From Sporopachydermia quercuum (Eukaryota; Ascomycota; Sporopachydermiomycetes; Sporopachydermiales; Sporopachydermiaceae): a stretch of DNA of 64,000 bases. The stretch lies in contig BCGN01000004.1 in NCBI GenBank assembly GCA_001599295.1, forward strand, positions 310,346-374,345, in the 5' to 3' direction. The notes under the pieces were generated by a model. It was not told the origin of the DNA, ran no database searches, and saw only the letters and a program-made list of their open reading frames with translations. Numbering within the stretch: position 1 is the first letter of the stretch; each line of letters starts with the position of its first letter. This document shows positions 54,501-63,754 of the stretch, one piece after another. Made by a program: the position numbers and the translations under genes.

Positions 54501-55639
54501 TTATCACCCACTTTCATCGTACATTGACATAGTTTCAGCAATAGAGCATCAAATGGTGATGCTTTCTTCTGCTCTATTAATGCAAGAGTCCTAATAAACA
54601 AATCCGTTCTGGTTTCTTGCTCTGAAATTGGTAGATAGTTTAGGAGGTTTAAAGGTGAACAATCGCTATTTAATTGAGTAGTGAATGCTTTGAAAATATC
54701 AGCAGTATTGAGAGGAGGCGTTTTGATTTGTTTGTTGTTAGTTGACTGATCTGTTAATTGCAGAAGAAATAGTTGAGCTGTAATTAGAAGGTTTACTAGA
54801 GAATAAGATGGAGCAGTTTGAGTTCTATTATAGGTGGTAGGGCTACTGATTGATTGACCTTTTGATGGTGAGCAGTTTTCATCACCATTCCACTTGTTGT
54901 CTTCTTTTTTGTGCGTCATCAATAGCATATCTTGAGAATTTTCGGAAGCGTCAATATGTTTGCCGCTATCACACCATTCATAAAGTAGGATTTCTGTATA
55001 ATCAACAACAGTAATATCAACAGCACCTTCAGCACCTTTAGCACTCTTAGGATTACCGTTTAGAATTTCTACCTCAGTTTCTCGTTTTCCGTTTATACTG
55101 CCTCCTAATAGAAGCAATAGTCTTCTAAGTCTTGTATGGAGAATCCATAGCTGCTGGAGAGCAAACTTCGTGAGCTTCAGCTCTATTGACAGTAAAACCA
55201 GCTTAGAATACTTCCGCAGAATATCGACCTCAACTATTCCTGCCTCTACTCGTAGTGCAGTGAGAATCCTTAATGCTAGTAAACATAACGAAAGTGTTGA
55301 TTGTAGAGTAGTTAGTTTTTCGTTATCACCAGCTAATTTAACCGACTGTAAAGTTTTCAGAGTCTGAAATGCTGATTCGATGGTTAAATCACACAGCTCA
55401 ACAACACGTTGACATTTCGAGTGGGTATTGTGTTTCCTCAAAGGTGACTGGTTCTGACTTCCAACGGGTGAATTTCGAGCCTGAGATAAGGGATCAAACG
55501 GTTTTCTTTTCCTTGCTGAGACCAATGTTGACTGAATACTTCTAAATATTCGTAGTTCATCACGGAGATTTGTTTCCCATTGCTTGAAATTGGTTTGATC
55601 CCATGCTATGAAATCGTTTGGAATAACCGCAGATTTCAT
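48536..55639 (-). CDS. ESP1: Separase (caspase-like cohesin protease)
   Basis: Cleaves the cohesin kleisin Scc1 at anaphase onset, held in check by securin. The frame extends upstream to a TTG; the first ATG is 55639, giving 2367 residues, larger than yeast Esp1 (1630). Most of the length is an alpha-helical repeat region with Asn/Ser-rich low-complexity inserts (around 510-560 and 1620-1740). The C-terminal protease domain holds the catalytic dyad: His in VVYIGHGGG near residue 2236 and Cys in VLIGCSSGELKLMGR near 2262, followed by FEPWGLPMAYMTAGCP and VVNMWNVTDKDIDKF. Both catalytic residues are present. No intron is needed. An ATG further upstream in an earlier exon cannot be excluded. Confidence 0.96.
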   Translation of the reverse strand: MKSAVIPNDFIAWDQTNFKQWETNLRDELRIFRSIQSTLVSARKRKPFDPLSQARNSPVGSQNQSPLRKHNTHSKCQRVVELCDLTIESAFQTLKTLQSVKLAGDNEKLTTLQSTLSLCLLALRILTALRVEAGIVEVDILRKYSKLVLLSIELKLTKFALQQLWILHTRLRRLLLLLGGSINGKRETEVEILNGNPKSAKGAEGAVDITVVDYTEILLYEWCDSGKHIDASENSQDMLLMTHKKEDNKWNGDENCSPSKGQSISSPTTYNRTQTAPSYSLVNLLITAQLFLLQLTDQSTNNKQIKTPPLNTADIFKAFTTQLNSDCSPLNLLNYLPISEQETRTDLFIRTLALIEQKKASPFDALLLKLCQCTMKVGDNGFFINSLTAIRRYVQECVTELQANDHNCEEMVDGSSRGILLLCIKSIRLLFMHNKALNNMKSSTVVYETVRYLQEISNRLYVDEKGFEWENIIITTMDNQQKDGNGDDRIYNENDNHDENKSNNGDINTITNSNCNCADETSSHSNTIDNSGKHSSTSRNRELIIAINTATTINELMAIFNEASHYINVTNGELINEKTVLMRIASIIYKELKGTSKANATTNNIDCLNKDGELLSFLLNVLLACGPNVSSSSFSASQDGVNNSPCILHLKELLSLFDAIATVLASFQLSSQQHIHTLCCIVDYMAKSLGQMHRKYVSDVPVTYMSEAVQSILKRANNLANISYSIGLSYRKINGTITRLLWEIGLSIHQKFPCAVHLFNSKDKSTVELKWEKLIFALYEMEDYCKAIRCVFSYVEYLFANRETNYEDEKPITTVFDKDGKLYNIMLLLSNCVDRMSKESKWTELLRNEFRRLFDDGNSTQNDSTEIFSSGSSSDDNISSFTIRLYIIIIITKILLGSNKGITNHQIIKLMLADIIMYVVERTERNGLQVSCSTASDRAVNENENMYCLLVVAFTDIIERWQWQFDKPIGENSNSNSDSTTIEQLDLFKHLTDLIQTLEPIAKTNCSFFALSQAYWVLSTRNNDNTLQHILLSVRYLIKYLRAYKELKDHRAHQLTTTINILSVFSNISNVFSSLNYHKLFLLNCLLVKETSDWLIQLDTTGKNYGQSNSRMLQKDRPARQRQSTRKPSSRNTKETLQHQFARNSISPELKLNIQLTLSFQLFTLYYQLGEVANLEAELDTLSGLLRQLEENRDWKVYNSSLFLLVLNEHTRDLRFASGSKFADEVVVLLNRLKIRCFDNDIVATIGTNPNSNTNTATTSLNYHSMLVFYTMATYNKSQVLLQQGKPIEANILLKNAIKLSKSILSKLSSLKRLSYTWHVNIMNSLFVVLAESINQCRLLFASVGLGKEGEYYAKQLREMCTNNYDDGNKTALSLRDTCRYLSAVALFYIQSGDLTIGSTLLIEVADISNKQPKILVSTEIPMVIAFYSAVILRANILIAIESGDTSLVAKKINQLHELCIELETGSINKGLKELSLYGNNENYEYMASDRCNDRINTCNDAGTNAILFNLSNNSPVIATLLIECLLHLPTNTLMLSEVSKIYNFIQQSINMSNCASTTTTSTIQTNNRTGVIWSYCKARSEVFLANHQLENDPVFSVLEDSVISIPSIGESGNNSSNNLLNDKTGNDNESENQKLNNRDYSYSDSSDGNIMTITGRMTISSINRAIKDENIKSAVSSSTRIAVANLAAESNNKPIITATGTITSINNRSTKCITVKNSSNSSPIANSPLTEPSKTKNIITKLLKTKAHLQSTCNSSFHCFLHEIEEICNLFRYLSCTLSAVSLNAGKSRNLQQELVNFMEIPRNISLRFDKELHSEKAMETASRINSAAKNVVWPLDPSFDDILNNPINPESHSSVIDTVSETYSTQVQTIKELPETWIVVSIDICPDSSALILTRHENKELAVTVRLPLNRHNSRDADEAAFLFNDGLKELQNIIAESDKTLKFARENSGKSSRESTKQWWASRFELNQRMKTLLAKADDCWLGGFKGIFSQQRVDALLFQQFRKSFLIILNRHLPSRKRDRKPRNRNADTSISSLEIDTNVLKLFIGLGAQRPDSKNEHLEDLIYFVIDILQFHGEENAYDEIDVDQMYVEVEEAINVYYRTCSVTGSMSIDHTVLITSKHCQMFPWESLPSLRNFSVSRVPSLSILKTLLLTHWESNNYHGSTTANTLTLNRIDTSSGAFILNPEGDLPNSEKTFKPVFDKLETWQGFISTKPSEKAFEEALNNKSLVVYIGHGGGNQFIRSSTIKTLSKCASTVLIGCSSGELKLMGRFEPWGLPMAYMTAGCPLLVVNMWNVTDKDIDKFTMSMFDKWGLSIEEEEGNNRMNICEAVKTSRDVCRLDYLNGAAPIVYGLPLGLNVKMKSTV

Positions 55640-57141
55640 TGTAAGTTCACTTTTCTTAAACTCATTGTAGTTAGATGCAAAAAATGTAAGGTGTGTAAAT
55701 CCAATAGATAACAATGAATGATGCAATTATGTTGATCGTATTGTTCTGTGAATGGTACGGTATTGGATCGTTTCGTGCAGAGTATATGAATTATAGATCC
55801 ATAGATGATTGAATGATATGATGCTGAAAGTTGACTATGCTAATTGTATGCAAATGATAATAATGCTAATTCAGACTATACATATGTATATCCTTTGTTT
55901 GTTTAAGCGTGTTACTTAGGTTGTAGTCTGATAAGATAAATAGATATTTATCACTACGAAAGGAATACGAAAGAAGGAAAGGAAAGATGTATGGTGATAC
56001 AGTTGCGTTATGATGATGTATTTACTTCTGGGCTCAAATAGGAACCTATAATGGGTTTGAAGGTCGTATTTGATTTGATGTATTATGAGGGGTTATGGGA
56101 CAACTTATTGTGGGTAGGGGGAGAGACCAGACGGGATAGTGAAGATGACAATGATTGATAGTGAAGTGATGATGATAGTGATGATGATAGTGATAGTAAG
56201 AAATAAATAGTTTAGAGGGTAAATAGCAATGCAACTGAGTGAAACTGAAAATAATTATGGGACAATTTTAAATATTGGAGGCTAAAAGCTGGAATAATGT
56301 GGAGGTTGAGTTGGCAGAGGAGGGAAAAGCAGATGGAGTATCTGGAGACTAGATATTATTTTGGAAGTGGTTTAAATATGGGCATACAATAATGTGAAAG
56401 GCATAGTATCGTATGAATGGATAGTAAAGTATACAACTTCAAAGGCACTAACTTTTACTATAAAGATGTTATGAGATCCATTTTACCATTTGTTTTGAAT
56501 TAAGTTTGATAGTACCCTTTAAAGAAATAATTGTACAATCTGATTAGGAAAGTGAGGCTGCAGATCTAAATTTCGGAGACGATGAAAGGAAATCAATACT
56601 AACTTTCGTAACACCCTGTAATGGGACTAAATTTTAATTACTACAGAAAATTCTACGGAAATATGATTGAAAACAATTCAGGACGAGACCGTTTATTTCA
56701 ATCTTATAATCAGTAAATCTGGTGATTTAGTACTTTGATAGTATAATTGTAAGCCGACACCAGGGCTGACGTTCTGTAGCAGTCTGACTTTTTATTGGAC
56801 AGTATGTATATCTTCACTTGCTTATCCACTATCAGCATATCTCATTTGCATCAGAATATAGGTATTGGAATACACATACATAGGAGCAAATGAAGCGCGA
56901 TAAGTAATGACACTTCAGACGTATATATTCTCAGTTTTAGTCGATGATTTAACTCACAATGTACCAACTCTTTGCATACTCAAGTGAATATTCCACCGCA
57001 AATCAAGAAGTGGCGTACAACATAAGTGACACAACCTGAGCATATTATTCATAATAAGAAACCACCACATAACATAAATAGTAATAGTCAAGAGTTCTGC
57101 CCTCCGATAATCAATTCCAATGATCAAATATTCTCGTTGTT
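55640..57141. other. Gene-free stretch upstream of ESP1
   Basis: About 1.5 kb. An imperfect tandem repeat of TGATGATGATAG lies at 56167-56196. It otherwise contains the ESP1 promoter. No gene recognised. Confidence 0.45.
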
Positions 57142-57418
57142 ATGTTTCAGCTTATCAGAATTAGAACTGCTGCTTTTCGTGAAACATTGAGATTCCATCA
57201 AGAACATCCACCAGTAAGTACTTGAATGGTATAGAGAATGTATATTTCAAACATCTCTACTCGATATTTGGTGCTGACTATTTTTACTTCAGCTAAGTCT
57301 CACAAAGGGAGCAAACTCACATTTTTGCAAAGAGCTGCGAAGAATTACCTGTAGTGCTTACTATCATCAGCCGAACGATCGCTACTTGATATTTGAAAAG
57401 AAAACAACGATGACCTAA
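57142..57418 (+). CDS. Possible small two-exon gene, product unrecognised
   Basis: Exon 1 57142-57213 (24 codons), intron 57214-57292 (79 bases, GTAAGT...ACTTCAG, no clear TACTAAC; GCTGACT is the nearest), exon 2 57293-57418 (42 codons with stop), phase 0. The 65-residue product starts MFQLIRIRTAAFRETLRFHQ and continues HPPLSLTKGANSHFCKE. The basic, amphipathic start could be a mitochondrial targeting sequence. I do not recognise the family. Convergent with CIN2. The weak branch site keeps confidence low. Confidence 0.4.
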
Positions 57419-57572
57419 AACCAAGTATATAGAGAACAACCTTATATGAAGTCACAATCAATATCAGTTGTTTCATAGTTGTTCATTAAAATAAGAAAGT
57501 ATCAGCGTCATTAATATATACAACAACAACTACGGTAATAACTATTCTTTGAACAGTTCAATAGATCGCATA

Positions 57573-58736
57573 CTACCTAACATTCAATTCAGATAACAGT
57601 ATAGCTTTCAGCTCATCAACAGCAAAATTGCCTCTCAGCTTTTTCAACTTCACAATTAATTCAGTAACTACACCTTGATCATCATCAACTAATGACCAAT
57701 TGGTGCTTGCTGTAGGTGAATCAAAATCATCAATAGATGTCCATTGATAGACATCTGACGGTAGATCCTCGTCAACAGGATACTGAGCAAACCTCAATTG
57801 TTCACAAGCTTCAATTATACCAGTCTTTGACGAGCAAGACAAGATGACAAAGCTATTAGAACACGAGTGCATCCTTAGCTGTTGACACATCAAAACTAAT
57901 ATACAATTGGTGCACTTCTCAATAAAAACTGGTCCAGGGATATGTGTTCTGACAAACACAACTGAATTTTTCAAACCAGATAGCTTCAGAGACGCTAGTT
58001 GATGATCTGTAAGATCAATAAAAGACCTGTCAACCTTTTGTATATAAGCTGTTCTTGCTGATACTTTCGTGGATGATGACGAACTGAGCTTCCAGTAGCC
58101 TGAAGAAAGATCAGTTAATGTGGATCTAATGAGATTTGATTCAGTGACTGACTCATTGGAATTGTTGTTAATAGTTGTAGCAATAGCATCAGCAGAAGAT
58201 TCAACAATGCTATTATGAACAGCTTTGCTACTAAACTCATTCAATGCTGCAGTTGTATCATTCTTGTTTCCTGCTTTCACTTTCACTCTCAGTTTACGAG
58301 AGAATGAGAAGCTACTCGTAGGTTTGACTGTCTCTAATTTTGATCTCAATGCGTCAATTAGCTAAAATATCACGTTAGAATTCAAACCAGAAAGCATTGT
58401 TAATAGCTGACCCTATGTTTAGTTGGTGATGAAATATTCAAGTTGGCACTTTCCATACATTCTGATATGACTGTAGGTCATGGTTACTTATGTCTTGATT
58501 GAAATCTCTGCATTTTTGTTCTAATGCATTGATTTCTTTTGACATTGTAGGAAAATCCTTTTTTGTTGCATTATTTATTTTCTGTTCAATTTCTGTTCGC
58601 TATTAGTTAGTATTTGTAGATAGATCATATAAGAATATCTATCTTAGACACCGGGTCTAAGGGCGTCTAGAAGAAGTATTCACTTACCCCGAGTTTCAGA
58701 TAAGAACCAGTTATAAAATTCACGAGCGTCTACCAT
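57573..58736 (-). CDS. CIN2: Tubulin-folding cofactor C (3 exons)
   Basis: GTPase-activating protein for tubulin and for the Arl2/Cin4 G protein in beta-tubulin folding. Exons on minus: 58688-58736, 58459-58592, 57573-58361; 323 residues (yeast Cin2 is 268). Introns: 58593-58687 (GTAAGT; TACTAAC; AACAG) and 58362-58458 (GTATGG; TCTAAC; TTTAG). Exons 1-2 give MVDAREFYNWFLSETREIEQ and a helical segment typical of the TBCC N-terminus. The C-terminal beta-helix TBCC domain (about 150-260) contains GPVFIEKCTNCILVLMCQQL and RMHSC, the family core. The usual catalytic Arg of the QLR-type motif is present in CQQLRMH. The non-canonical donor GTATGG is the least certain junction. Confidence 0.85.
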
Positions 58737-59242
58737 TTTGATTACTGTATGAGAGCATACTGTTGCAGCAACTCTGAGATATCTTTGCTAGTGGTAATGT
58801 AAATTAAATAATAAGATCCTATGAGACGTCGAAGCAGGAGGTTACTTAACAGGAATTGATGAGGTGCACCGCAACGGGATGAATAATCGAGTTGCCTGTA
58901 GGGTTTCGCATGATGAGCACTTTTTTTCTATTGCAAGTACTTTTTGCGGAAGCAAGTACTGAATTCTTGGAGGTGACTTTTCATAATAGGAAAGATATTT
59001 CTGTTTAAAATCACGTGATCTAATGCGGGATTTGCATCAAGCTCTCTCTGCCGCAAATTCAAATCTACTTTTTGACATTCAATAAAGTAACCTATCATCT
59101 ATCATCAACACCTTTTGTATACTTAATTACACAGTAAAAAAATAAAACGAACAAAAGATTACATAACAAAGATTGGTTTAAAAACCAATCATTTACACAT
59201 TCATCAATGCTTATCAATTTGATTCCACATGATCTTCTCTCC
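58737..59242. other. Intergenic, CIN2 / acyl-CoA oxidase
   Basis: About 500 bases, promoter of CIN2 and 3' flank of the oxidase. A short GCAAGTACTTTTT-like motif recurs near 58931-58960. No gene. Confidence 0.45.
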
Positions 59243-61309
59243 TTATTTAGCGGGATCACTCAATCCAGCACCAGCTACAACATCAGTTGGTCTGGTCAAG
59301 AATGGCTTGATAGAATCCTCAAAATATGGAGCATTGTAGTTCTGAGGAGGATTGAGAGCATTAACTTGATCAAAGTATGCATTGTATATATCACCATCGT
59401 ATCTACCCAAAGGAGAATTGATGTAATAATCAGACAAGTTGAATGCATCAGTGTATCCAATAACATTCTTTCTTACTGTAGCACATAGGTCAGTTACTAG
59501 GAACCTAACAGTATCGATTTCAGCAGAAGTAAAATAACCAGATTGTAAGAATAATCCAGCATCATTTTCAATTGAATGTAAACCAAATAGTAAGAACAAG
59601 TCTCCGAGAGCTGATTTAATAGATGAATCATAACGAGAAGTTTCAGATTGAATAGATTCGTAGAACGCATTAACCATGAAGTATCTAGTGTGGATTCTAG
59701 CACACAAGTATCTTTGTTGAGATAGCTTTTCAAATGCTTGCTCAGCAGTCAAGCCTTGTTTCTGAGTTAAGTCTAAGAATTGACCAACGGTCTTCTTGAT
59801 AATAGATCTAGAAAGGTATTTCCAGCTCTTGAGAATTATACTAACAGACTTGACATCTTTAGCTCCCTTTTCAGAACCATCATCTTTTTCAGCGAGATAT
59901 TGTAAAGCTTTTCCGACTGGTTTGCCATTGAGGACCTTCAATCCATTTTGAATCAAAGCTCTACCAGTAGATAAAGTCAAAACATTGTTATCACCTTCCC
60001 AAGTGCATTGAACAACCCAATCATTGTAACCTTGACCAAAACCAGAGTATCCAGAGTATCCATGGCCACCACAAGCTTGTCGACATTCGTCAATGATTGA
60101 AGAAGTGGCCCAAGTATTGAAAGCTTTCAAGCCGGCAGAAGTTGCAAACAAGTCCTTTAAGTCAGTAATGGTTTGATTTAGTTCTTTGGAGTTCTTTTGG
60201 TCAACAGTTCTAACCTTAGCAACTGTTTGTTCGTATTCTTGGGACAATTGGTGAGAGGCAGCTCTCATAGCATAAACATGAGCCAAAGAAGGAAGCAAAC
60301 GACGTTGATGTAAGGGATAATCAATAATCTTGTTTTCCTCTTCTTCAGCAGACGATGAGAATTGTCTTCTAACAGTGGCATATCTTAGCGCAATAGTCAA
60401 GAACTTGCTACCCCACAAATATGAATCGTAGACCATTCCGACACGGCCACCAATCAAGGCACCATAACCCAATTGATTGAGAGGAGGCTCAATAACATCG
60501 CCTTCTCTTGTGACTTTAGCAAATCTCATAAGCATATATGAACGAGGGATTCTCACATTAGTAAATTGGATCCAGCCATTATCAATTCCATCACGACCCA
60601 TCTTTTTACCGATATCACCAAGAGCAATGCCGGCTTTTAATGTGTGATCGTGGCTATTTCTTAAAGGAACAATAAAATTCTTCACACCATAATCTTTTCC
60701 TTTGACAATGAGTCTTGCAACAACACAGCAATGGTTAGCTGAATGAGCAGCACCACCGATCCACCATTTGGTGGCACCAATATGAGGAGTATTGATAACA
60801 AATTCATCAGACTTTTCGTCAAAAACAGCTGTAGTTTCTAAACCTGCAACATTAGAACCATGAGCTAATTCAGTCATACCAAAGCATCCGTAGAATCCCT
60901 TCAAAGTGTTAGCACCTCTACTATTCCAATACTCCAATTGATCATCGGTACCACTTCCAACAATAGAAGAATAGAATAAACCAAAGTGAACACCTAATCT
61001 GGTATATACATTGGGATCAATAAGGCCGACAAATCCATAGATTGACTTGAAATCAATTGTTCCTTTATTTTCCATAGAAGAAATCCATTTGGCAATTCTT
61101 TGAATGGTTTGCTTTCTCAATTCTTCCTTTGTTAGGTCATAGAATCTTTCATTACGGAAAATAGGGTCTCTTTCAAACTCAAGCATAAGATCTTCAATAA
61201 ACTCAGTTTTCTCTTTTCCACCGGATAGATAGTATGTTAAATCTCTGACATTGAAAGAAGTTTGAGCTCTTTCTAGAGCCATTGACTCTTTCACTTTTAA
61301 TGCTGACAT
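59243..61309 (-). CDS. POX1: Peroxisomal acyl-CoA oxidase
   Basis: First step of peroxisomal fatty-acid beta-oxidation: FAD-dependent oxidation of acyl-CoA to trans-2-enoyl-CoA with H2O2 release. 688 residues from ATG at 61309 (yeast Pox1 is 748). N-terminal helices, then the central beta-barrel with FGMTELAHGSNVAGLETTA near 146 and WIGGAAHSANHCCVVARL. The acyl-CoA dehydrogenase-like C-terminal part has CGGHGYSGYSGFGQGYNDW with the catalytic Glu in VQCTWEGDNNVL near 435. The tail SDPAK is not a standard PTS1; yeast acyl-CoA oxidases also lack one and are imported by Pex5 through other contacts. Symbol follows yeast POX1; a paralogue elsewhere is possible. Confidence 0.96.
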   Translation of the reverse strand: MSALKVKESMALERAQTSFNVRDLTYYLSGGKEKTEFIEDLMLEFERDPIFRNERFYDLTKEELRKQTIQRIAKWISSMENKGTIDFKSIYGFVGLIDPNVYTRLGVHFGLFYSSIVGSGTDDQLEYWNSRGANTLKGFYGCFGMTELAHGSNVAGLETTAVFDEKSDEFVINTPHIGATKWWIGGAAHSANHCCVVARLIVKGKDYGVKNFIVPLRNSHDHTLKAGIALGDIGKKMGRDGIDNGWIQFTNVRIPRSYMLMRFAKVTREGDVIEPPLNQLGYGALIGGRVGMVYDSYLWGSKFLTIALRYATVRRQFSSSAEEEENKIIDYPLHQRRLLPSLAHVYAMRAASHQLSQEYEQTVAKVRTVDQKNSKELNQTITDLKDLFATSAGLKAFNTWATSSIIDECRQACGGHGYSGYSGFGQGYNDWVVQCTWEGDNNVLTLSTGRALIQNGLKVLNGKPVGKALQYLAEKDDGSEKGAKDVKSVSIILKSWKYLSRSIIKKTVGQFLDLTQKQGLTAEQAFEKLSQQRYLCARIHTRYFMVNAFYESIQSETSRYDSSIKSALGDLFLLFGLHSIENDAGLFLQSGYFTSAEIDTVRFLVTDLCATVRKNVIGYTDAFNLSDYYINSPLGRYDGDIYNAYFDQVNALNPPQNYNAPYFEDSIKPFLTRPTDVVAGAGLSDPAK

Positions 61310-63381
61310 TTTATTTTAGTTGGTGGACTTTGATTTGTATATTTAGTATCTATCTATATCGTGTTTCTATGCTACAACTGAATGCAAACCAGAATTTAGC
61401 TGAGAAGCCTTTGTGAGTGAAATTCCAGAAATGATGACAAATCTGACGACAAGTGAGTTCCTTAACAAATCAATGATATACTTAGGATTCTCTATACTGG
61501 AAGCTGAAGTTTCGCATTGACCAGACTTCCTAGTTGATTGTGAATAAGCTTGAGTATTAGAGAGATATATAAGATAAACAACTGCTTATAAGCACCTCCC
61601 AACTTTGTGTTGCTAACTAAAAATTATAAATAGGAATTATAACTAACTACTTATAAATTAGATCTTAGTTTTTTCTTCCTTTTTTCTTAGTTCTCTTTTC
61701 TTGTAATGTTCCAATAGTCAGTATTTATATAGGTTTTTTGTATGCCGAGGAGGAAGAGAAGGTCACTTCCTTATTGAGGAAAATATGGGGAAGAGCTGAC
61801 ATGGAATGACATCTGAATTGTCAAGGTCTAAACCTTGACAGTTCAGATGCTAGTTTAGCTTAAGGTTTGGCGAAAAATGTAGGGGCATATAGTGAGAAGA
61901 AATGGTTTGGATGCTTTGAGTANNACAATAAAAGATAATAGATAATACCAAGGAAAAAATTTACAAATAATGGTTTACTTTGAATTATTTATTGAGAGGT
62001 TCAGAAAGGGGATAATTTCATAGAACTCTTAGAATTATGAGGACTCTTTTAGCGTTTATACTATTAATGATGTATAATGAAAAGCTAACTGCGGGTTGTA
62101 AGACACTAGATGAGTATGCAAGACAAATGCATGTCTGGAAGATATGTCTCTCTGTTTTCCAGTAACATACAATGAATGCCTGAAAAGCTTATTTAATATA
62201 TGGAGTATTATGATCTATATTGCAATGTGCGTAACGTATGGCAAGATATAAAACAAGAACGATTCTAAAGGCGAATCAGCAGCCAGATAATATTTCAAAT
62301 ATAATAAAAGCTATTTTACAGATTTAAGATACATACCTTTATCCTTTGTTCAGAATTTTCATCGTACGAAGTTTGAACGAGAGAGTAATTAATTTCTACC
62401 TCCCGAGGATGATTGAAGAAACTGTAACAAACTGTTGAATTATTTTCATGACAAGAACACACCTAGAGGATTTACTGTTAGTTTTTTGTTCGAAATTTCG
62501 ATGAAACCTCCATTTAAAATAATGTACCATATGAAATAATTATCAATTAAAATCGTCTGATTGTTTTCGTTTTAGATATTTACGTTCAAGAATCAAAATT
62601 GATAGCTTATCGTAATAGATGTGGCCGTGGAGTTTAGTTTTTGTGACATTTCCATCCGTTTTCCCCACATGCAATTATGAGCAGATAATATTCATGACTA
62701 ACTACCGAGGCAGGAGAAGTATTGTCCGACAACACTTCAGAGGCTTGAGATGTTGAAGTGAGATGTCAAGTTATAAATAGATTGGAAGATTATGTCATCA
62801 TTTAAAATGAATAGGAAGTTAGGAGATAGTGACGATATGAGCGAATACAAAGAGTTTGCGCAAATACGAGTATCAAAAATATATTTAATCAACATTGCGA
62901 TAGATGAATTCAGTAGGACAGTTATGGGAAACTCATTCCAATGATACATAAAAAAAATTGAGAGTTAGAAAATATTGAGTCCTACCAGGTACACAAAAGA
63001 GTATGGTCTTATACTTTGAATAGGTAGATACAAGAGATAATCACTTGATCTGAATATGAATTTTTAAATCATTTTATTGATATAAATAACTTGTTTACAA
63101 TTCCTCTGGAGTAAATGGATTGTTTGTAACCGTTGAGGTGTAACAGGGTACCGCAGCCAATGGTACTATCAAACTCGTACCAATAAGCACCAACTATAAC
63201 TCTTTTCCCGTTTACCGCTTTTGATCATCAACAAACTCCTCACAAGCTGATATCTCTCGTGTTACCATAATGCTTAATTTCTTAATTATTTAGCCATCAT
63301 CTATTCTACTTATCGTCTTCACACTTTCCCAGGACAAATTATCCAGTATTCAGAGCTATCACAGTTTTAACCATATTTAAT
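61310..63381. other. 2 kb region upstream of POX1
   Basis: No complete gene recognised. It contains the POX1 promoter, two N at 61923-61924, a strong hairpin at 61810-61849, and on the minus strand two open, in-phase exon-like segments (62337-62462 and 62018-62179) described under the findings. Confidence 0.45.
61810..61849. repeat. Near-perfect 18-base inverted repeat (hairpin)
   Basis: CATCTGAATTGTCAAGGT, a CTAA loop, then ACCTTGACAGTTCAGATG. The arms differ at one position (T opposite G). It lies about 500 bases upstream of POX1. Confidence 0.9.
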
Positions 63382-63754
63382 CTAACCAGTCCACTTCACA
63401 GGATTCTTCTTATATCTTCCCCAGGGTGGGACATATAGTACAAGTGAAAACACGAAAACTGCTAAAAAAGCCAAAACGACATTGTCTATATCATCAGTCA
63501 ATAGACCATATCCAAATGATATCACTCCTCCAGTAACAAGCACCAGTGTTGATTCTGCTTCAGCCTTTTGTTGTCCCTTGAAATCCTTGAAGTTTTGTGT
63601 TAGTTAACATATAATAACCCAAACCGTCCTCAGAGAATGTCCTCAGATTACTATCTCCCTAACGGTTCCTAAAAGCCACGCATCGAGCTATCTTACAGAA
63701 ATTATTCATAGCACTTACTATAGGACCTTCAAGTATATTCTTAACAAAATCCAT
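63382..63754 (-). CDS. SPC1: Signal peptidase complex subunit Spc1/SPC12 (2 exons)
   Basis: Small ER membrane subunit of signal peptidase. Exon 1 63719-63754, exon 2 63382-63585; intron 63586-63718 (GTAAGT; TTAACTAAC; TTCAAG). 79 residues (yeast Spc1 94). The junction gives MDFVKNILEGPI|DFKGQQKAEAE, matching the family P-I-D-F-x-x-Q-x pattern (yeast FPIDFPSQRKTE). Two membrane segments follow (LVLVTGGVISFGYGLL and VVLAFLAVFVFSLVLYV), then the short charged tail (PPWGRYKKNPVKW). The frame is too short and split to appear as a single open frame. Confidence 0.9.
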
